From assembly GCF_037404875.1 (NCBI RefSeq), contig NZ_JBBELO010000027.1, positions 62,001 through 126,000 on the forward strand: a stretch of 64,000 nt of DNA, given 5' to 3'. The position numbers were made by a program, and so were the translations under genes. The notes beneath the pieces are model-generated. The model saw only the letters and a list, made by a program, of their open reading frames with translations, was not told where the DNA came from and searched no databases. The stretch comes from Orlajensenia sp037404875. GTDB taxonomy: Bacteria; Actinomycetota; Actinomycetes; Actinomycetales; Microbacteriaceae. Position 1 is the first letter of the stretch, and every line of letters begins with the position of its first letter. Positions 44,603-53,673 of this stretch are shown piece after piece.

Positions 44603-44994
44603 TGGCCTGGTACGTCGACACGTCCGCTCTTGTGAAGCTTCTCGTCACCGAGACGGAGTCTGCTGCGCTTCGGCGATGGCTGGTCGCCTCTCCTCGCATC
44701 CTGATCACGAGCGACCTGACCCGCACGGAACTCATGCGGGCGGTGCGTCGGGGCGCGCCGGGGCTCGCCACGCAGGCGCGTGTCGTGCTCGAGAGCGTCT
44801 CCCTTGTCTCCCCCGCTCGTGACACCTTCGACGCAGCCGGCCGACTCGCGCCCGCGACCCTGCGAACTCGGGATGCCATCCACCTTGCTTCCGCCCTTGA
44901 GCTCGGCGACGACCTCGAGGGCGTGCTCACCTACGATTCCCGCATGGCGAACGCAGCGGAAGCGTACGGCATCCCGGTCGTGGGTCCCACATAG
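44602..44994 (+). CDS. VapC-type PIN-domain toxin
   Basis: 130 residues from a GTG sharing a base with the antitoxin stop. PIN acidic residues: WYVDTSALVKLLVTE, DLTRTELMRAV, RTRDAIHLASALELG and TYDSRMANAAEAYG. Predicted ribonuclease toxin of a complete VapBC module. The second TA module in this window. Confidence 0.9.
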   Translation: MAWYVDTSALVKLLVTETESAALRRWLVASPRILITSDLTRTELMRAVRRGAPGLATQARVVLESVSLVSPARDTFDAAGRLAPATLRTRDAIHLASALELGDDLEGVLTYDSRMANAAEAYGIPVVGPT

Positions 44995-45003
44995 GCTGAA
45001 CGG

Positions 45004-45471
45004 ATGGATGCCTGTACCGCCCTAGCCGAGTCCATCGAGCGCCTTGCGCAGCGCGGGCACTCCGATCGCAGATTCCTCAAGGAGCTCGGCCGGGCAGCCG
45101 GCGTACGGCGCGGCATCCTCTGGGTGCCCGACGCGGCGACCGGCGGCCGCAACCTGCTGAAGGGTCGCGGCTTTCGTCGACGCGTCGACGACGACACCTC
45201 CGGTCAGGCGCGCCACTTCGCGGGCATGGTCGCCGTGACCTCCCGGCTCGGCGGCCGGCTCACGCGCTGGGCGTCGATCCACGTGGGACGCGATGCCCCC
45301 GACACGGCCGACGGCCGGCTGACGGAGGACGCCATCGAGTTCTCCCGGCTGGTGCTCTCAGGCGAGCTCGCGCAGACGGATGCCGCCGACTGGGTGCGCG
45401 GGCACCTCTGCGCCGGTGGCGGTACCGCCGCGTCGGGCGGGAGCGGCCCGACCGCGGCATCCGGGAGCTAG
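45004..45471 (+). CDS. Hypothetical protein
   Basis: 155 residues starting 9 bases after vapC; a TAGGCT box 6 bases before the ATG suggests its own leaderless promoter. I do not recognise the family. The middle has RHFAGMVAVTSRLGGRLTRW and the sequence ends in a Gly/Ala/Ser-rich low-complexity tail. No signal peptide or membrane helix is evident. Confidence 0.65.
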   Translation: MDACTALAESIERLAQRGHSDRRFLKELGRAAGVRRGILWVPDAATGGRNLLKGRGFRRRVDDDTSGQARHFAGMVAVTSRLGGRLTRWASIHVGRDAPDTADGRLTEDAIEFSRLVLSGELAQTDAADWVRGHLCAGGGTAASGGSGPTAASGS

Positions 45472-45530
45472 TCGTACCGCTCGTCGCGGAGTTCGACCGC
45501 CAACGGAAGGTCAGTCCTCACCTGCCCGAG

Positions 45531-46247
45531 TCAGACGTGCCCGACGCCGAAGTTCCACGGCGCGAAGATGGCGCTCGCGTAGTCGGCGTCGGCCGGGGCG
45601 TCGTCCGAGTCCGTCACGGTCACCGACCACGCGTTCGGGTAGTCGTCGAACTCCCGAGGGGCCACCTCGGGGCCGGTTTCTGCGGCGAAGAGCACGACAT
45701 CGTCGTCCCAGTCCTCGCCGAGTTCGTCGGCGAACTCCTCTGGGTCGTCTCCGGCCTGAAAGCCCTGGATCGTCGAGACGACGACGTCATCGCCGACGGC
45801 CGGCCGACTGAACCGGATGTTCAGGTTGAGGTCGATCGGACCCTTCTCCTCATGGTCGTCGAGTACCTGCACGCCCTCCCAGTCGTACCGGGTGGTCGGC
45901 CACGATTCCATGCCCCCCTCGTGCTCGGTCACAGTGGGTTCCGCCCCGAGAACGGCCGTGAGCACGGCGACGAACCGAGCGGCATCCGTGTCATACGGCA
46001 GCTGCAGAACCGTCGCTCCGTCGTGATCGTTGAGGTCGAGGTGGTCGGGTCGCACGACGATGCCCGTGACGCCCGCGAGCGGCTGGAACGCGATCGGGTC
46101 CGCGATGTTGGCGGGAGTCGGTCGGCCCCCTTCGGCACCGCCCGGCTGGTCCTCCGTGCTCGCCGGGCTCGGCGCGCCGGAGCACCCAGACAGCGCGACA
46201 GCCACAGCGGTCGCGCACAGCGGCATGAGCAGGTGGCGCAGCTTCAT
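45531..46247 (-). CDS. Putative lipoprotein, unknown function
   Basis: 238 residues; GGAG lies before the ATG. The N-terminus is a lipoprotein signal peptide with lipobox ALSGC (Cys at ~22), followed by a Ser/Pro/Gly linker. The mature part is highly acidic (many Asp/Glu runs such as DDPEEFADELGEDWDDD) and looks like a small extracytoplasmic beta-rich domain. No family recognised. Confidence 0.72.
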   Translation of the reverse strand: MKLRHLLMPLCATAVAVALSGCSGAPSPASTEDQPGGAEGGRPTPANIADPIAFQPLAGVTGIVVRPDHLDLNDHDGATVLQLPYDTDAARFVAVLTAVLGAEPTVTEHEGGMESWPTTRYDWEGVQVLDDHEEKGPIDLNLNIRFSRPAVGDDVVVSTIQGFQAGDDPEEFADELGEDWDDDVVLFAAETGPEVAPREFDDYPNAWSVTVTDSDDAPADADYASAIFAPWNFGVGHV

Positions 46248-46394
46248 GATCGACTCCAGATCGCGCTCGAACGATAGACCCGTGAGGGCACAGCGCAGAC
46301 GCTAGCGGCTGATCGCGGCCGATTACGCGACCGCCGTGCCACGATTCGAGAACAATCCGACCGCATCCGGAACCTGTTCGGCGAGCTCCGGTAC

Positions 46395-46901
46395 CTAGTC
46401 GGCGAGCTTGAACGCGAGCTGCGTCACCCAGTCATTCGGGTCGGGCAGTTCATCGGGGTCCGTGAAATAGACCTCGATGCGACCGGCCCAGGCCTCTCCG
46501 GTGTCGCCGTCGGGCTGCTTGTCCCAGCTCACGCCCTGGCTGTCGCCCCAGGCGAGCAGCTGGCCCGTGGCATCCATCAGCCCGTCGTAGCTGCCGCGCC
46601 ATTCGGTGGTCGCGTAACGCCCGGCGGGCAGCACGTCCGCGATGATCCGCCCCTCACCCTGCGCCGCCGTAGCGACCGGTACTCCCACGTCGATCACGAG
46701 TTCCCGCGCCATGTCGATCACGAGGTAGCGCCAGAACGGGGCGTCCGTGGGCTCGATGCCGCGTTCGGCGAGGAACGCGAAGACCTCTCCCATGAGCGGG
46801 GGAATGGTGCCGGCGATCTCCCCCATCCGCACGCTGGACCGGATGCCCACGTACGGCTGCTCGGCACGCTCTTCGATGATCGGCGTCGTGATGGTGGTCA
46901 T
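46395..46901 (-). CDS. GyrI-like / AraC effector-binding-domain protein
   Basis: 168 residues; AAGGGGAAA before the ATG. Stand-alone small-molecule-binding domain of the SOUL/GyrI superfamily: PYVGIRSSVRMGEI, FWRYLVIDMARELVIDVGVPV, LPAGRYATTEWRGSYDGL, WAGRIEVYFTDPDELPDPNDWVT. Without a DNA-binding domain; probably a drug-binding or sensing protein. Divergent from the epoxide hydrolase. Confidence 0.82.
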   Translation of the reverse strand: MTTITTPIIEERAEQPYVGIRSSVRMGEIAGTIPPLMGEVFAFLAERGIEPTDAPFWRYLVIDMARELVIDVGVPVATAAQGEGRIIADVLPAGRYATTEWRGSYDGLMDATGQLLAWGDSQGVSWDKQPDGDTGEAWAGRIEVYFTDPDELPDPNDWVTQLAFKLAD

Positions 46902-47029
46902 CGGTTTCCCCTTCGATCCGCGGTGTCCATCCCCGACTGTAGGAGGGATGCGGCAGGAGCGCCAGAGCGTCCCGGCGTTCAGTCGCTGCCGCCACCCACG
47001 TGTCGGAGGGGCGGCGTAGCGTCAGGGTC

Positions 47030-48142
47030 ATGGTGGCGGCACAGTCCTTCACGATCCACGTACCCGACGACGTGATCGACGACCTGCGGCATCGGCTGGC
47101 GCGGTCGCGCCTGATGCCCGACTCACCACGCACCCCGGCATCCGGCATGACGGCCGCCTACCTCCGCGAGCTCGTGGATGCGTGGGCCGCGTGGGACTGG
47201 CGCGCCCGTGAGGCGTGGCTCAACACGCATCCGCAGTTCATCGCGCAGATCGGCGATGCCGCCGTGCACTTCGTGCACCAGCGCTCCGATCGCGAGGACG
47301 CCCCCGCCCTGCTCGTCATGCACGGCTGGCCGCATACCTTCGCCCTGCAGCTCGACTTCGCCGACCGCCTGCCCGACTTCCACGTCGTGGTCGCGAGCCT
47401 GCCGGGCTTCGCCTTCTCGACCCCGTACGCCGACGGCCCGATCACCGAGAAGCGCCTCGCCGAGACGATGCACCGCCTCATGACCGAGGTGCTCGGTTAT
47501 GAGCGCTACATCACGTACGGCGAAGACGTCACGGCGAACGTGAGCGACCTCATCGCGGCGCGCTATCCCGCGCAGGTGGCGGCGATCGTCGTGACGCACG
47601 CGCACTTCCCCACGCACGACGAGCGTACGGCTCTGACGGATGCCGCCGAGCGCGCCTTCTTCGACGGCATCGCCGAGTTCCACGAGACGTCGGGCGCGTA
47701 CGGGCACGTGCAGTCGACGCGGCCCGACACGCTCGCAGTAGCCCTCAACGACTCGCCTGCGGGGTTACTCGCCTGGATCGCGGAGAAGCTCGTGGAATGG
47801 AGCGATACCCCGCCGGGCGACCCGCGTGCCGTCGAGAGACGCATCTCGCGCGAGCGCATCCTCACCGAGGCGATGATCTACTGGGTCACCCAGTCGATCG
47901 GCTCGTCATTCCGGCCGTACTACGAGGGCGCAGACACTCCCGACCCGATTCCCCCGACCTCGGTTCCCGCGGCGGTCTTCATCCAGCGCCATGAGGCGAC
48001 CTATCCCGAATCGCTCGCCCGCCGGCACTACCGCGACCTGCGCGTCATCGACCGCCTTCCCGCGGGCGGGCACTTCACCGTGGCGGAGGTGCCGGATGAC
48101 ATGGCAGCGCGGGTGCGGGACTTCGTGTTCTCGCTGGAGTGA
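47030..48142 (+). CDS. Epoxide hydrolase-family alpha/beta hydrolase
   Basis: 370 residues. N-terminal EHN domain (FTIHVPDDVIDDLRHRLARS), then an alpha/beta hydrolase with oxyanion motif VMHGWPHTF, a nucleophile region YGEDVTANVSDLIA that deviates from the usual GGDWG but keeps the Asp, VTQSIGSSFRPYYE in the cap and the catalytic-His region LPAGGHFTVAEVPDDMA. The start at 47030 has TAGCGT 7 bases upstream. Likely hydrolyses epoxides; the altered nucleophile elbow leaves specificity in doubt. Confidence 0.82.
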   Translation: MVAAQSFTIHVPDDVIDDLRHRLARSRLMPDSPRTPASGMTAAYLRELVDAWAAWDWRAREAWLNTHPQFIAQIGDAAVHFVHQRSDREDAPALLVMHGWPHTFALQLDFADRLPDFHVVVASLPGFAFSTPYADGPITEKRLAETMHRLMTEVLGYERYITYGEDVTANVSDLIAARYPAQVAAIVVTHAHFPTHDERTALTDAAERAFFDGIAEFHETSGAYGHVQSTRPDTLAVALNDSPAGLLAWIAEKLVEWSDTPPGDPRAVERRISRERILTEAMIYWVTQSIGSSFRPYYEGADTPDPIPPTSVPAAVFIQRHEATYPESLARRHYRDLRVIDRLPAGGHFTVAEVPDDMAARVRDFVFSLE

Positions 48143-48165
48143 TTCGGGAGGAAGTTCCGCACCAC

Positions 48166-49074
48166 TCAGATGCGATAGAACCGGCGAGCCGTGCCGCCGA
48201 ACAGATCGACTCGTTCTGCCTGCGTGAAGTGCGCTGTGATCGCATCGAACGCTCCGTAGAGCGCCCCGAAGCTCGAGTACAGGCCATCGACCGGAAAGTT
48301 GCTCCCGATCATGCTGCGGGAGGGCCCGAACACGTCGATGGTGTCGAGCACGATACGGCGGATGCTGTCGAGGCTCCAGTGGTGGTCGTTCGTTCCCAGT
48401 GCCGAGATCTTGACCGTCGTGTTCGGGCAGGCGGCTACCCGGCCGAGCTCGACCTTCCATCGATCCAGTGCGTCCGCATCGCGCTCGATCGGCATCGCGG
48501 CATGATCGACCGTGATTGGCACGGCAGGATGCGACGCCGCGAGCGCTGCCGCCTCCGCGAGCTGATGCGGAAAGACCTGCAGATCGAAGGAGAGTCCGTG
48601 CTCGGCCAACGCCGAGAACCCGTCCAGCCAGGCCGGATCTTCCATGAGGTGGTTGCGGTCGCGGTGCGTGAGCACCGGGTCGGCATGCCAGTTCAGGATG
48701 TCGCGGACCCCACGCACCGAGGGCAGGGCGGCGTGCGCCGCTAGCTGGTGCCGCGCATCCGCCGCCGCCAGGTCGACTTTCACGACCTGCACGCTCGGCA
48801 GGTGGTTCTCGGCGATGACGCCGTCGATCCACGAACTCTCCCACCGGGGATCGGCGGCCCCGTTCTCGACGTGCACCGATCCGGTGAGCCGCGCGCCGAG
48901 CGGGTGGAGCTCCTCGGCGTCAGCACGGTAGTCCGCGAGGAGGTAGTCCCTGCGCAGTGGAAAGTCGTCACCGTGGTAGCGCTCGACCCGCGGCCCCTCG
49001 AGCCACGGGTAGGAAGCGCGGCTCAGGGCGCATAGGTGGTGATGTGCATCGGTCACGTCGAGATCGTCGAGCAT
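48166..49074 (-). CDS. Amidohydrolase-family (COG3618-like) lactonase
   Basis: 302 residues from ATG 49074, with AAGGA overlapping the preceding gene's stop. Metal-dependent TIM-barrel hydrolase: N-terminal VTDAHHHLCALSR with the HxH-type ligands, VQVVKVDLAAADA, VRDILNWHADP, PITVDHAAMP and a C-terminal MIGSNFPVDGLY (Asp ligand). It resembles L-fuconolactone/L-rhamnono-lactone hydrolases and 2-pyrone-dicarboxylate lactonases. As the last gene of the sugar operon, opening of a sugar lactone made by the neighbouring dehydrogenases is the best guess. Confidence 0.82.
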   Translation of the reverse strand: MLDDLDVTDAHHHLCALSRASYPWLEGPRVERYHGDDFPLRRDYLLADYRADAEELHPLGARLTGSVHVENGAADPRWESSWIDGVIAENHLPSVQVVKVDLAAADARHQLAAHAALPSVRGVRDILNWHADPVLTHRDRNHLMEDPAWLDGFSALAEHGLSFDLQVFPHQLAEAAALAASHPAVPITVDHAAMPIERDADALDRWKVELGRVAACPNTTVKISALGTNDHHWSLDSIRRIVLDTIDVFGPSRSMIGSNFPVDGLYSSFGALYGAFDAITAHFTQAERVDLFGGTARRFYRI

Positions 49075-49082
49075 GCTGTCCT

Positions 49083-50006
49083 TCAGCCGGTTGCCGTGGA
49101 ATCGGTTGCGGCGGCATCCAGAGTGGAAGCGTGCCGTGCGAGCGTGAGCTCGACGGCCGCGTGATCGAGCGCGCCGTCGCCGTCGTCGACCACGCGTTCG
49201 AAGACCTGCTTCAGCGTGGTCGCCAGCGGCAACGTCATGCCGTGCGACCACGACGCCTCCGCGACGAACCGCAGGTCCTTCAGCTGGTTGACGGCGCTTC
49301 CCCCGCCCTCGAAGTCACCCGTGAGCCAACGGTCGCGCTTCTGCCGAAGAACCTCGGATGACGCGAGTCCACCATCCAGCAGCCGCAAGAGGTCAGCGCG
49401 TTCGATGCCGGCGGCATCCGCGAGCACCAACGCCTCGGAGATCGCGGTCACCGTGGCGGCCACGACCACCTGGTTGCACGCCTTGGCGAGGGAACCCGAT
49501 CCGAGCGGCCCGAGGTGGATGACGGTCGAACCCACCAACCGCAGCACGGGCCACGCACGCTCCACGGCCTCGACGTCACCACCGACCATCACACTCAATG
49601 CGCCGGACTCGGCGCCGGCGACTCCACCGCTGAGGGGAGCGTCGACGACGGCGACGCCCTCATCGGCGAGCCGGGCGCCGAGAGCCGCCACAGCCACCGG
49701 CGACACGGTGCCGTGCACGACGAGCACAGGGTCGGCGACGCCGTTGGCGCGCCATCCGGCGAGCAGGCCATCGGGGCCGGCGAGCAACTGCTCGACGTCA
49801 ACGAGGTCGGTGAGCACCGTGAGCGTCACGTCGGCGGCCGCATCGGCAGGCGTCGAGGCGAGCACCGCGCCCGCGGCGAGAACGGCAGCCGCGCGTCCTG
49901 GGCTCCGGTTCCAGACCATGAGCCCGCCGACGGATGCGCGCAGTCGTCGTGCGATCGGCTCGCCCATGCGGCCGAGGCCGAGAACAGAGACGGCAGGAAC
50001 CCTCAT
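49083..50006 (-). CDS. Beta-hydroxyacid dehydrogenase (3-hydroxyisobutyrate dehydrogenase family)
   Basis: 307 residues, overlapping the upstream gene by ATGA. NAD(P)-binding VSVLGLGRMGEPIARRL, substrate loop VDAPLSGGVAGAESG, catalytic Lys in SLAKACNQ. The family includes L-threonate, tartronate semialdehyde and 2-hydroxy-3-oxopropionate dehydrogenases. With an extended-SDR dehydrogenase next door, oxidation of a C4-C6 sugar acid is likely. A second member is encoded at 58334. Confidence 0.85.
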   Translation of the reverse strand: MRVPAVSVLGLGRMGEPIARRLRASVGGLMVWNRSPGRAAAVLAAGAVLASTPADAAADVTLTVLTDLVDVEQLLAGPDGLLAGWRANGVADPVLVVHGTVSPVAVAALGARLADEGVAVVDAPLSGGVAGAESGALSVMVGGDVEAVERAWPVLRLVGSTVIHLGPLGSGSLAKACNQVVVAATVTAISEALVLADAAGIERADLLRLLDGGLASSEVLRQKRDRWLTGDFEGGGSAVNQLKDLRFVAEASWSHGMTLPLATTLKQVFERVVDDGDGALDHAAVELTLARHASTLDAAATDSTATG

Positions 50007-51004
50007 GCGCGGGCGCCCTTCGCTGCGAGAATCTCGCCGGGTCGCTCAACGTCGTCGAAGCCGGAGACGTCGGCCAACAGAGCCGGATCGAGGTCTTCGA
50101 GAAAGGTCGATGCCTGGAAATCGATCAGGCGCGACGCCCTGTCCAGTCGCACGGGAACGTCCCGGCCTGCGATATGAGCGCGTCGCACCGCGGGCGCGAC
50201 AGCGGCGAGTGCCTCGTCGGTCGGCTGCCGCAGGTAGGTGCGCGGCGCCGCCACGAGTATTCCCGGGGCGGGCGGCGTGTCGTGGGTGAGTGCAGCGAGT
50301 GTCGCTTCTGCGGCATCAGCGACGTCGAGATACGTCCAGCCCTCGCACGCCTGGCGCCGGGGCTCATCCCGCAGCGCCGCCCGAATGTGACGGGCGAACA
50401 CGCGCCCGTCATCAACGGTGATGTCGCGCACGAGCGGATACCGCAGCCCCGTGACCTGCATGCCGGACCATCGGGCGACGGCGGCCGCGGCGGCCTCGTT
50501 CGCCTGTTTGGAGAGCGAGTAGGGGTCGCCGATGTCGGCGGGCTCGTCCTCGTCCCAGGGGTATCGCGACGGCAGCACCCCCCTGGCATTGAGGGGGAGG
50601 CCCATGGCGTTGATGCTGGATGCGAAGACCGCCTTCGCCATTCCAGCATCGGCCGCCGCGTTGAGCACGAGGAAGGTGCCGAGCGCGTTTGCGGCATAGA
50701 GCTCACCCGGCTCGCTGATGCCCAAGCCCGGGATGCCGGCCAGGTGAACCACGGCATCCTGCCCCCTGATGGCCGAGCGCACGAACGCCTCGTCCGTCAC
50801 GGATCCCGACACGTACGACTCTGCACCGAGCGCGGCTGCTCGGCTTGCCGCCTCGTCACCACCTCGGTCGAGCGAGACGACGATCGCATCCGCTTCGACG
50901 AGTCGCCGAACGACGGCGCGCCCGATCAGGCCGTCGCCGCCCGTGACGAGCACGCGCCGGCCCTGAACCGATCCGAGCGTGCCCGTCGCGACGGGAGAGC
51001 TCAC
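50003..51004 (-). CDS. NAD-dependent epimerase/dehydrogenase (extended SDR)
   Basis: 333 residues from a GTG overlapping the permease stop (GTGA). Rossmann motif RVLVTGGDGLIGRAVVRRL, Asp after beta-2 (VSLDRGG, NAD preference), VVHLAGIPGLG and the YSLSKQANE active-site Tyr-Lys. Resembles uronate/D-erythronate-type dehydrogenases and UDP-sugar epimerases. In an operon with a sugar importer and a lactonase-like enzyme, sugar oxidation is more likely than nucleotide-sugar synthesis. Confidence 0.83.
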   Translation of the reverse strand: MSSPVATGTLGSVQGRRVLVTGGDGLIGRAVVRRLVEADAIVVSLDRGGDEAASRAAALGAESYVSGSVTDEAFVRSAIRGQDAVVHLAGIPGLGISEPGELYAANALGTFLVLNAAADAGMAKAVFASSINAMGLPLNARGVLPSRYPWDEDEPADIGDPYSLSKQANEAAAAAVARWSGMQVTGLRYPLVRDITVDDGRVFARHIRAALRDEPRRQACEGWTYLDVADAAEATLAALTHDTPPAPGILVAAPRTYLRQPTDEALAAVAPAVRRAHIAGRDVPVRLDRASRLIDFQASTFLEDLDPALLADVSGFDDVERPGEILAAKGARA

Positions 51005-52122
51005 TTGGACGCTCCGGAACCCAACGGCAGGTCGGCGTCGCTCGCCCGATCGCTCGGTGCGGTCGTTCCTGCCCCGATGTCCGCGGCGGTGACCGAGGAG
51101 GTCAGCGGTGCTGGTACCGGCTTGTCACGTCCGCCGCGGCCGCCCCGCTTGAGCATCGGCCAGCCCTTGCTGCCCTGATCGACGGCGACGGCGATGATGA
51201 CGACGAGGCCAGTGACGATCTGCTCGTAGAAGCTCGGCACATTCAGCAGCACCAGCCCATTCGTCAGCGCGCCCAGGATGAGGGCGCCGACCAGCGTTCC
51301 CGTGATGCGACCTTCGCCACCCATGAGGTTTGCGCCGCCGATAACGGCCGCCGCGATCGCCGTGAGCAGGTAAGGGCTGCCGGCCTCGGACTGCGCCGCA
51401 CTGATCCGCGCGACCAGCACCAGCCCGGCCAGAGCGGCCAGACCGCCCGAGATGCCGTAGACGAGGATCTTGACCCGATTGACGCGAACGCCCGAGAGCC
51501 ACGCAGTCTCTTCGCTGCCACCGATCGCGATCACGTTCTGCCCGAAGACGGTACGGCGCAACAACAGTGCGGCGAGGATGGCCACGACGATCACGATGAT
51601 GACGATGACGGGCACTCCCCCGATGTAGCTGTTGAGCATGAGCACGAATTGCTGTGGAACGTTGTACACGGGCGTGCCGTTGGTGACGACGTATGCCAGT
51701 CCTTGGTAGACGCTCATCGTTCCCAAGGTCGCGATGAACGGTGGCAGTTTCAGCAGCGTGATCAGAAGCCCGTTGACGACGCCCGCGCTGAAGCCCACGA
51801 CGATGCCGGCGAGCAGGCCGGGAATCGGCGCGACGCCTGAGTTGACCATGATGTTCGCCGAGACCATGCCGACGAGGCTCGCGATCGAGCCCACCGACAG
51901 GTCGATGCCGCCGGTGATGATCACGAACGTGAGCCCGATGCCGATCAGTGCGTTCACGCAGGCAGAGACCGCGACGTCACGCAGGTTGTCGAGCGTGAGG
52001 AAGTTCGGGTTGAGGATGCCGAAGATGATGAAGATGACCGCGGCGGCGATGAAGATGCCGAGAGCCTGGAAGTTGATGTTGACCTTCCTGCCTGCGCGGG
52101 CGGTCGAAGCGTCGTTGCTCAT
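51001..52122 (-). CDS. Ribose-type sugar ABC transporter permease (RbsC family)
   Basis: 373 residues; the start at 52122 has AAGGGAA before it and overlaps the ATPase stop (ATGA). About ten membrane helices with the BPD_transp_2 signature GIGLTFVIITGGIDLSVGSI and AIAAAVIGGANLMGGEGR. The 60-residue cytoplasmic C-terminus is unusually long and rich in Ser/Ala/Asp. Works with the ATPase and lipoprotein encoded upstream; substrate probably a pentose, sugar alcohol or furanose. Confidence 0.92.
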   Translation of the reverse strand: MSNDASTARAGRKVNINFQALGIFIAAAVIFIIFGILNPNFLTLDNLRDVAVSACVNALIGIGLTFVIITGGIDLSVGSIASLVGMVSANIMVNSGVAPIPGLLAGIVVGFSAGVVNGLLITLLKLPPFIATLGTMSVYQGLAYVVTNGTPVYNVPQQFVLMLNSYIGGVPVIVIIVIVVAILAALLLRRTVFGQNVIAIGGSEETAWLSGVRVNRVKILVYGISGGLAALAGLVLVARISAAQSEAGSPYLLTAIAAAVIGGANLMGGEGRITGTLVGALILGALTNGLVLLNVPSFYEQIVTGLVVIIAVAVDQGSKGWPMLKRGGRGGRDKPVPAPLTSSVTAADIGAGTTAPSDRASDADLPLGSGASK

Positions 52123-53621
52123 GATGTTCCCTTCGCGATGCCCATGGCGCTCGCCACCAGGCTGTGTTCGTTGATGTCGTCGCCGACGTGCTCGGAGACG
52201 AAGCGGCCGCCGCTCATGACCAGCACCCGGTCGCTGAGCGAGATGATCTCGGGCAGGTCGCTCGAGACGACGATGATGGCGTTGCCCGCGGCCGCCAGTT
52301 TGTCGATGAGGCCGTAGATCTCTGCGCGCCCGCCGACATCGACACCTTTGGTTGGTTCGTCGAACAGGAAGACCTTCGAACCGCGCCGCAGCCACTTCGC
52401 GATCACGAGCTTCTGCTGGTTACCGCCGGAGAACTGCCGGGCGCGCAACTTGACGTTGGCCGGCTTGAGGGCGAGCGACCGCCCGATCTCGCCGGCGACA
52501 TCCACCTGTCGCCGCACGCGCAACAGCGGACCCTTCCCCACCAGGTCGGTCGCCGCCGTCAACGAGATGTTGGCGTAGGCGGGCATCTGCAGGGCGAGAC
52601 CCTGCTGCTTGCGGTCCTCGGGGATGAAGGCGATGCCCGCGTCACGGCTGTCATTCGGGGTATGGATGCGTTCGGTGACACCGTCGATCGTGATCACTCC
52701 GCCGCATCCCGGATCCGCACGAACGATGGCGCGCAAGAACTCAGTGCGTCCGGACCCGACGAGCCCGGCGATGCCGACGATCTCGCCCCTCCGCACGGCG
52801 ATCTCGTTCGCGTGCTCGCTTCCCGGCCGTGTGATCGAGGTTGCGGAGAACAGCACCGGGGCATCCGGCGACACCGGATGCTGGCGCTTGAAACCGAGCA
52901 ACTCGCGACCCACCATGTTGCGCACGATCTGTTCGGTCGTCGTGTCGGCGATGGCCGACTGGTAACCCACACGCCCATCGCGCAGTACCACGACACGGTC
53001 GGAGACGCTCATGACCTCGGGCATCTTGTGGGAGACGAAGATGACGGCGACACCGCGCTCCGCGGCGAGTTGACGCACGCGCAGCAGCACGGCCTCGACG
53101 TTCTGTTCGACCATCGAGGTGGTTGGCTCGTCGAGCGCCACGATCTTCGCACCGAATGCGAATGACTTGGCGATGGTCAAGGCGTGCCGTTGCGCCGGGC
53201 TCAACCGCGAGAGCGGCGTGCGCCGGTCGAGCGGAAAGCCCATGGAGGCAACGTCGGCCAGTGCCTCCTCGACATGTGAGGCCGACTCGCGTCGCTGCGC
53301 ACGCGACTTTCCGAGCAGCAGGTTCTGTTCGACCGTCAATTGGGGGACGACGGCCGGCTCCTGGTGGGCGATGACGACGCCTTCGGCGAGCGCGCGGCGC
53401 GGGGAATACTCACCGCGCCGCACGCCGTCCACATACACCGAACCGCGGTCGGGAGCCAGCGATCCGCCCAGGATGCCGAGCAGCGTGCTCTTTCCCGCGC
53501 CGTTCTCGCCGGCGAGGGTGAGCACCTCGCCGCGATCGAGTGTGAAGTTCACGTCGTCGAGAGCGCGGACGCCGGGGAACGACTTCGCGATGTTCCTGAC
53601 CTCGAGCAGGGTGTCGGTCAT
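52119..53621 (-). CDS. Sugar ABC transporter ATP-binding protein (RbsA/MglA family)
   Basis: 500 residues with two nucleotide-binding domains. First: Walker A LAGENGAGKSTLLG, signature region LSPAQRHALTIAKSF, Walker B IVALDEPTTSM. Second: degenerate P-loop GLVGSGRTEFLR, signature FSGGNQQKLVIAKWL and VFLFDEPTKGVDVG. As in other RbsA proteins, the halves are asymmetric. AAGGAG lies 8 bases before the ATG. Confidence 0.94.
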   Translation of the reverse strand: MTDTLLEVRNIAKSFPGVRALDDVNFTLDRGEVLTLAGENGAGKSTLLGILGGSLAPDRGSVYVDGVRRGEYSPRRALAEGVVIAHQEPAVVPQLTVEQNLLLGKSRAQRRESASHVEEALADVASMGFPLDRRTPLSRLSPAQRHALTIAKSFAFGAKIVALDEPTTSMVEQNVEAVLLRVRQLAAERGVAVIFVSHKMPEVMSVSDRVVVLRDGRVGYQSAIADTTTEQIVRNMVGRELLGFKRQHPVSPDAPVLFSATSITRPGSEHANEIAVRRGEIVGIAGLVGSGRTEFLRAIVRADPGCGGVITIDGVTERIHTPNDSRDAGIAFIPEDRKQQGLALQMPAYANISLTAATDLVGKGPLLRVRRQVDVAGEIGRSLALKPANVKLRARQFSGGNQQKLVIAKWLRRGSKVFLFDEPTKGVDVGGRAEIYGLIDKLAAAGNAIIVVSSDLPEIISLSDRVLVMSGGRFVSEHVGDDINEHSLVASAMGIAKGTS

Positions 53622-53673
53622 GATGGATTCTCCTTCATCGGATCGTTGTCACACGTGGATGTCGGGCGCCCGA

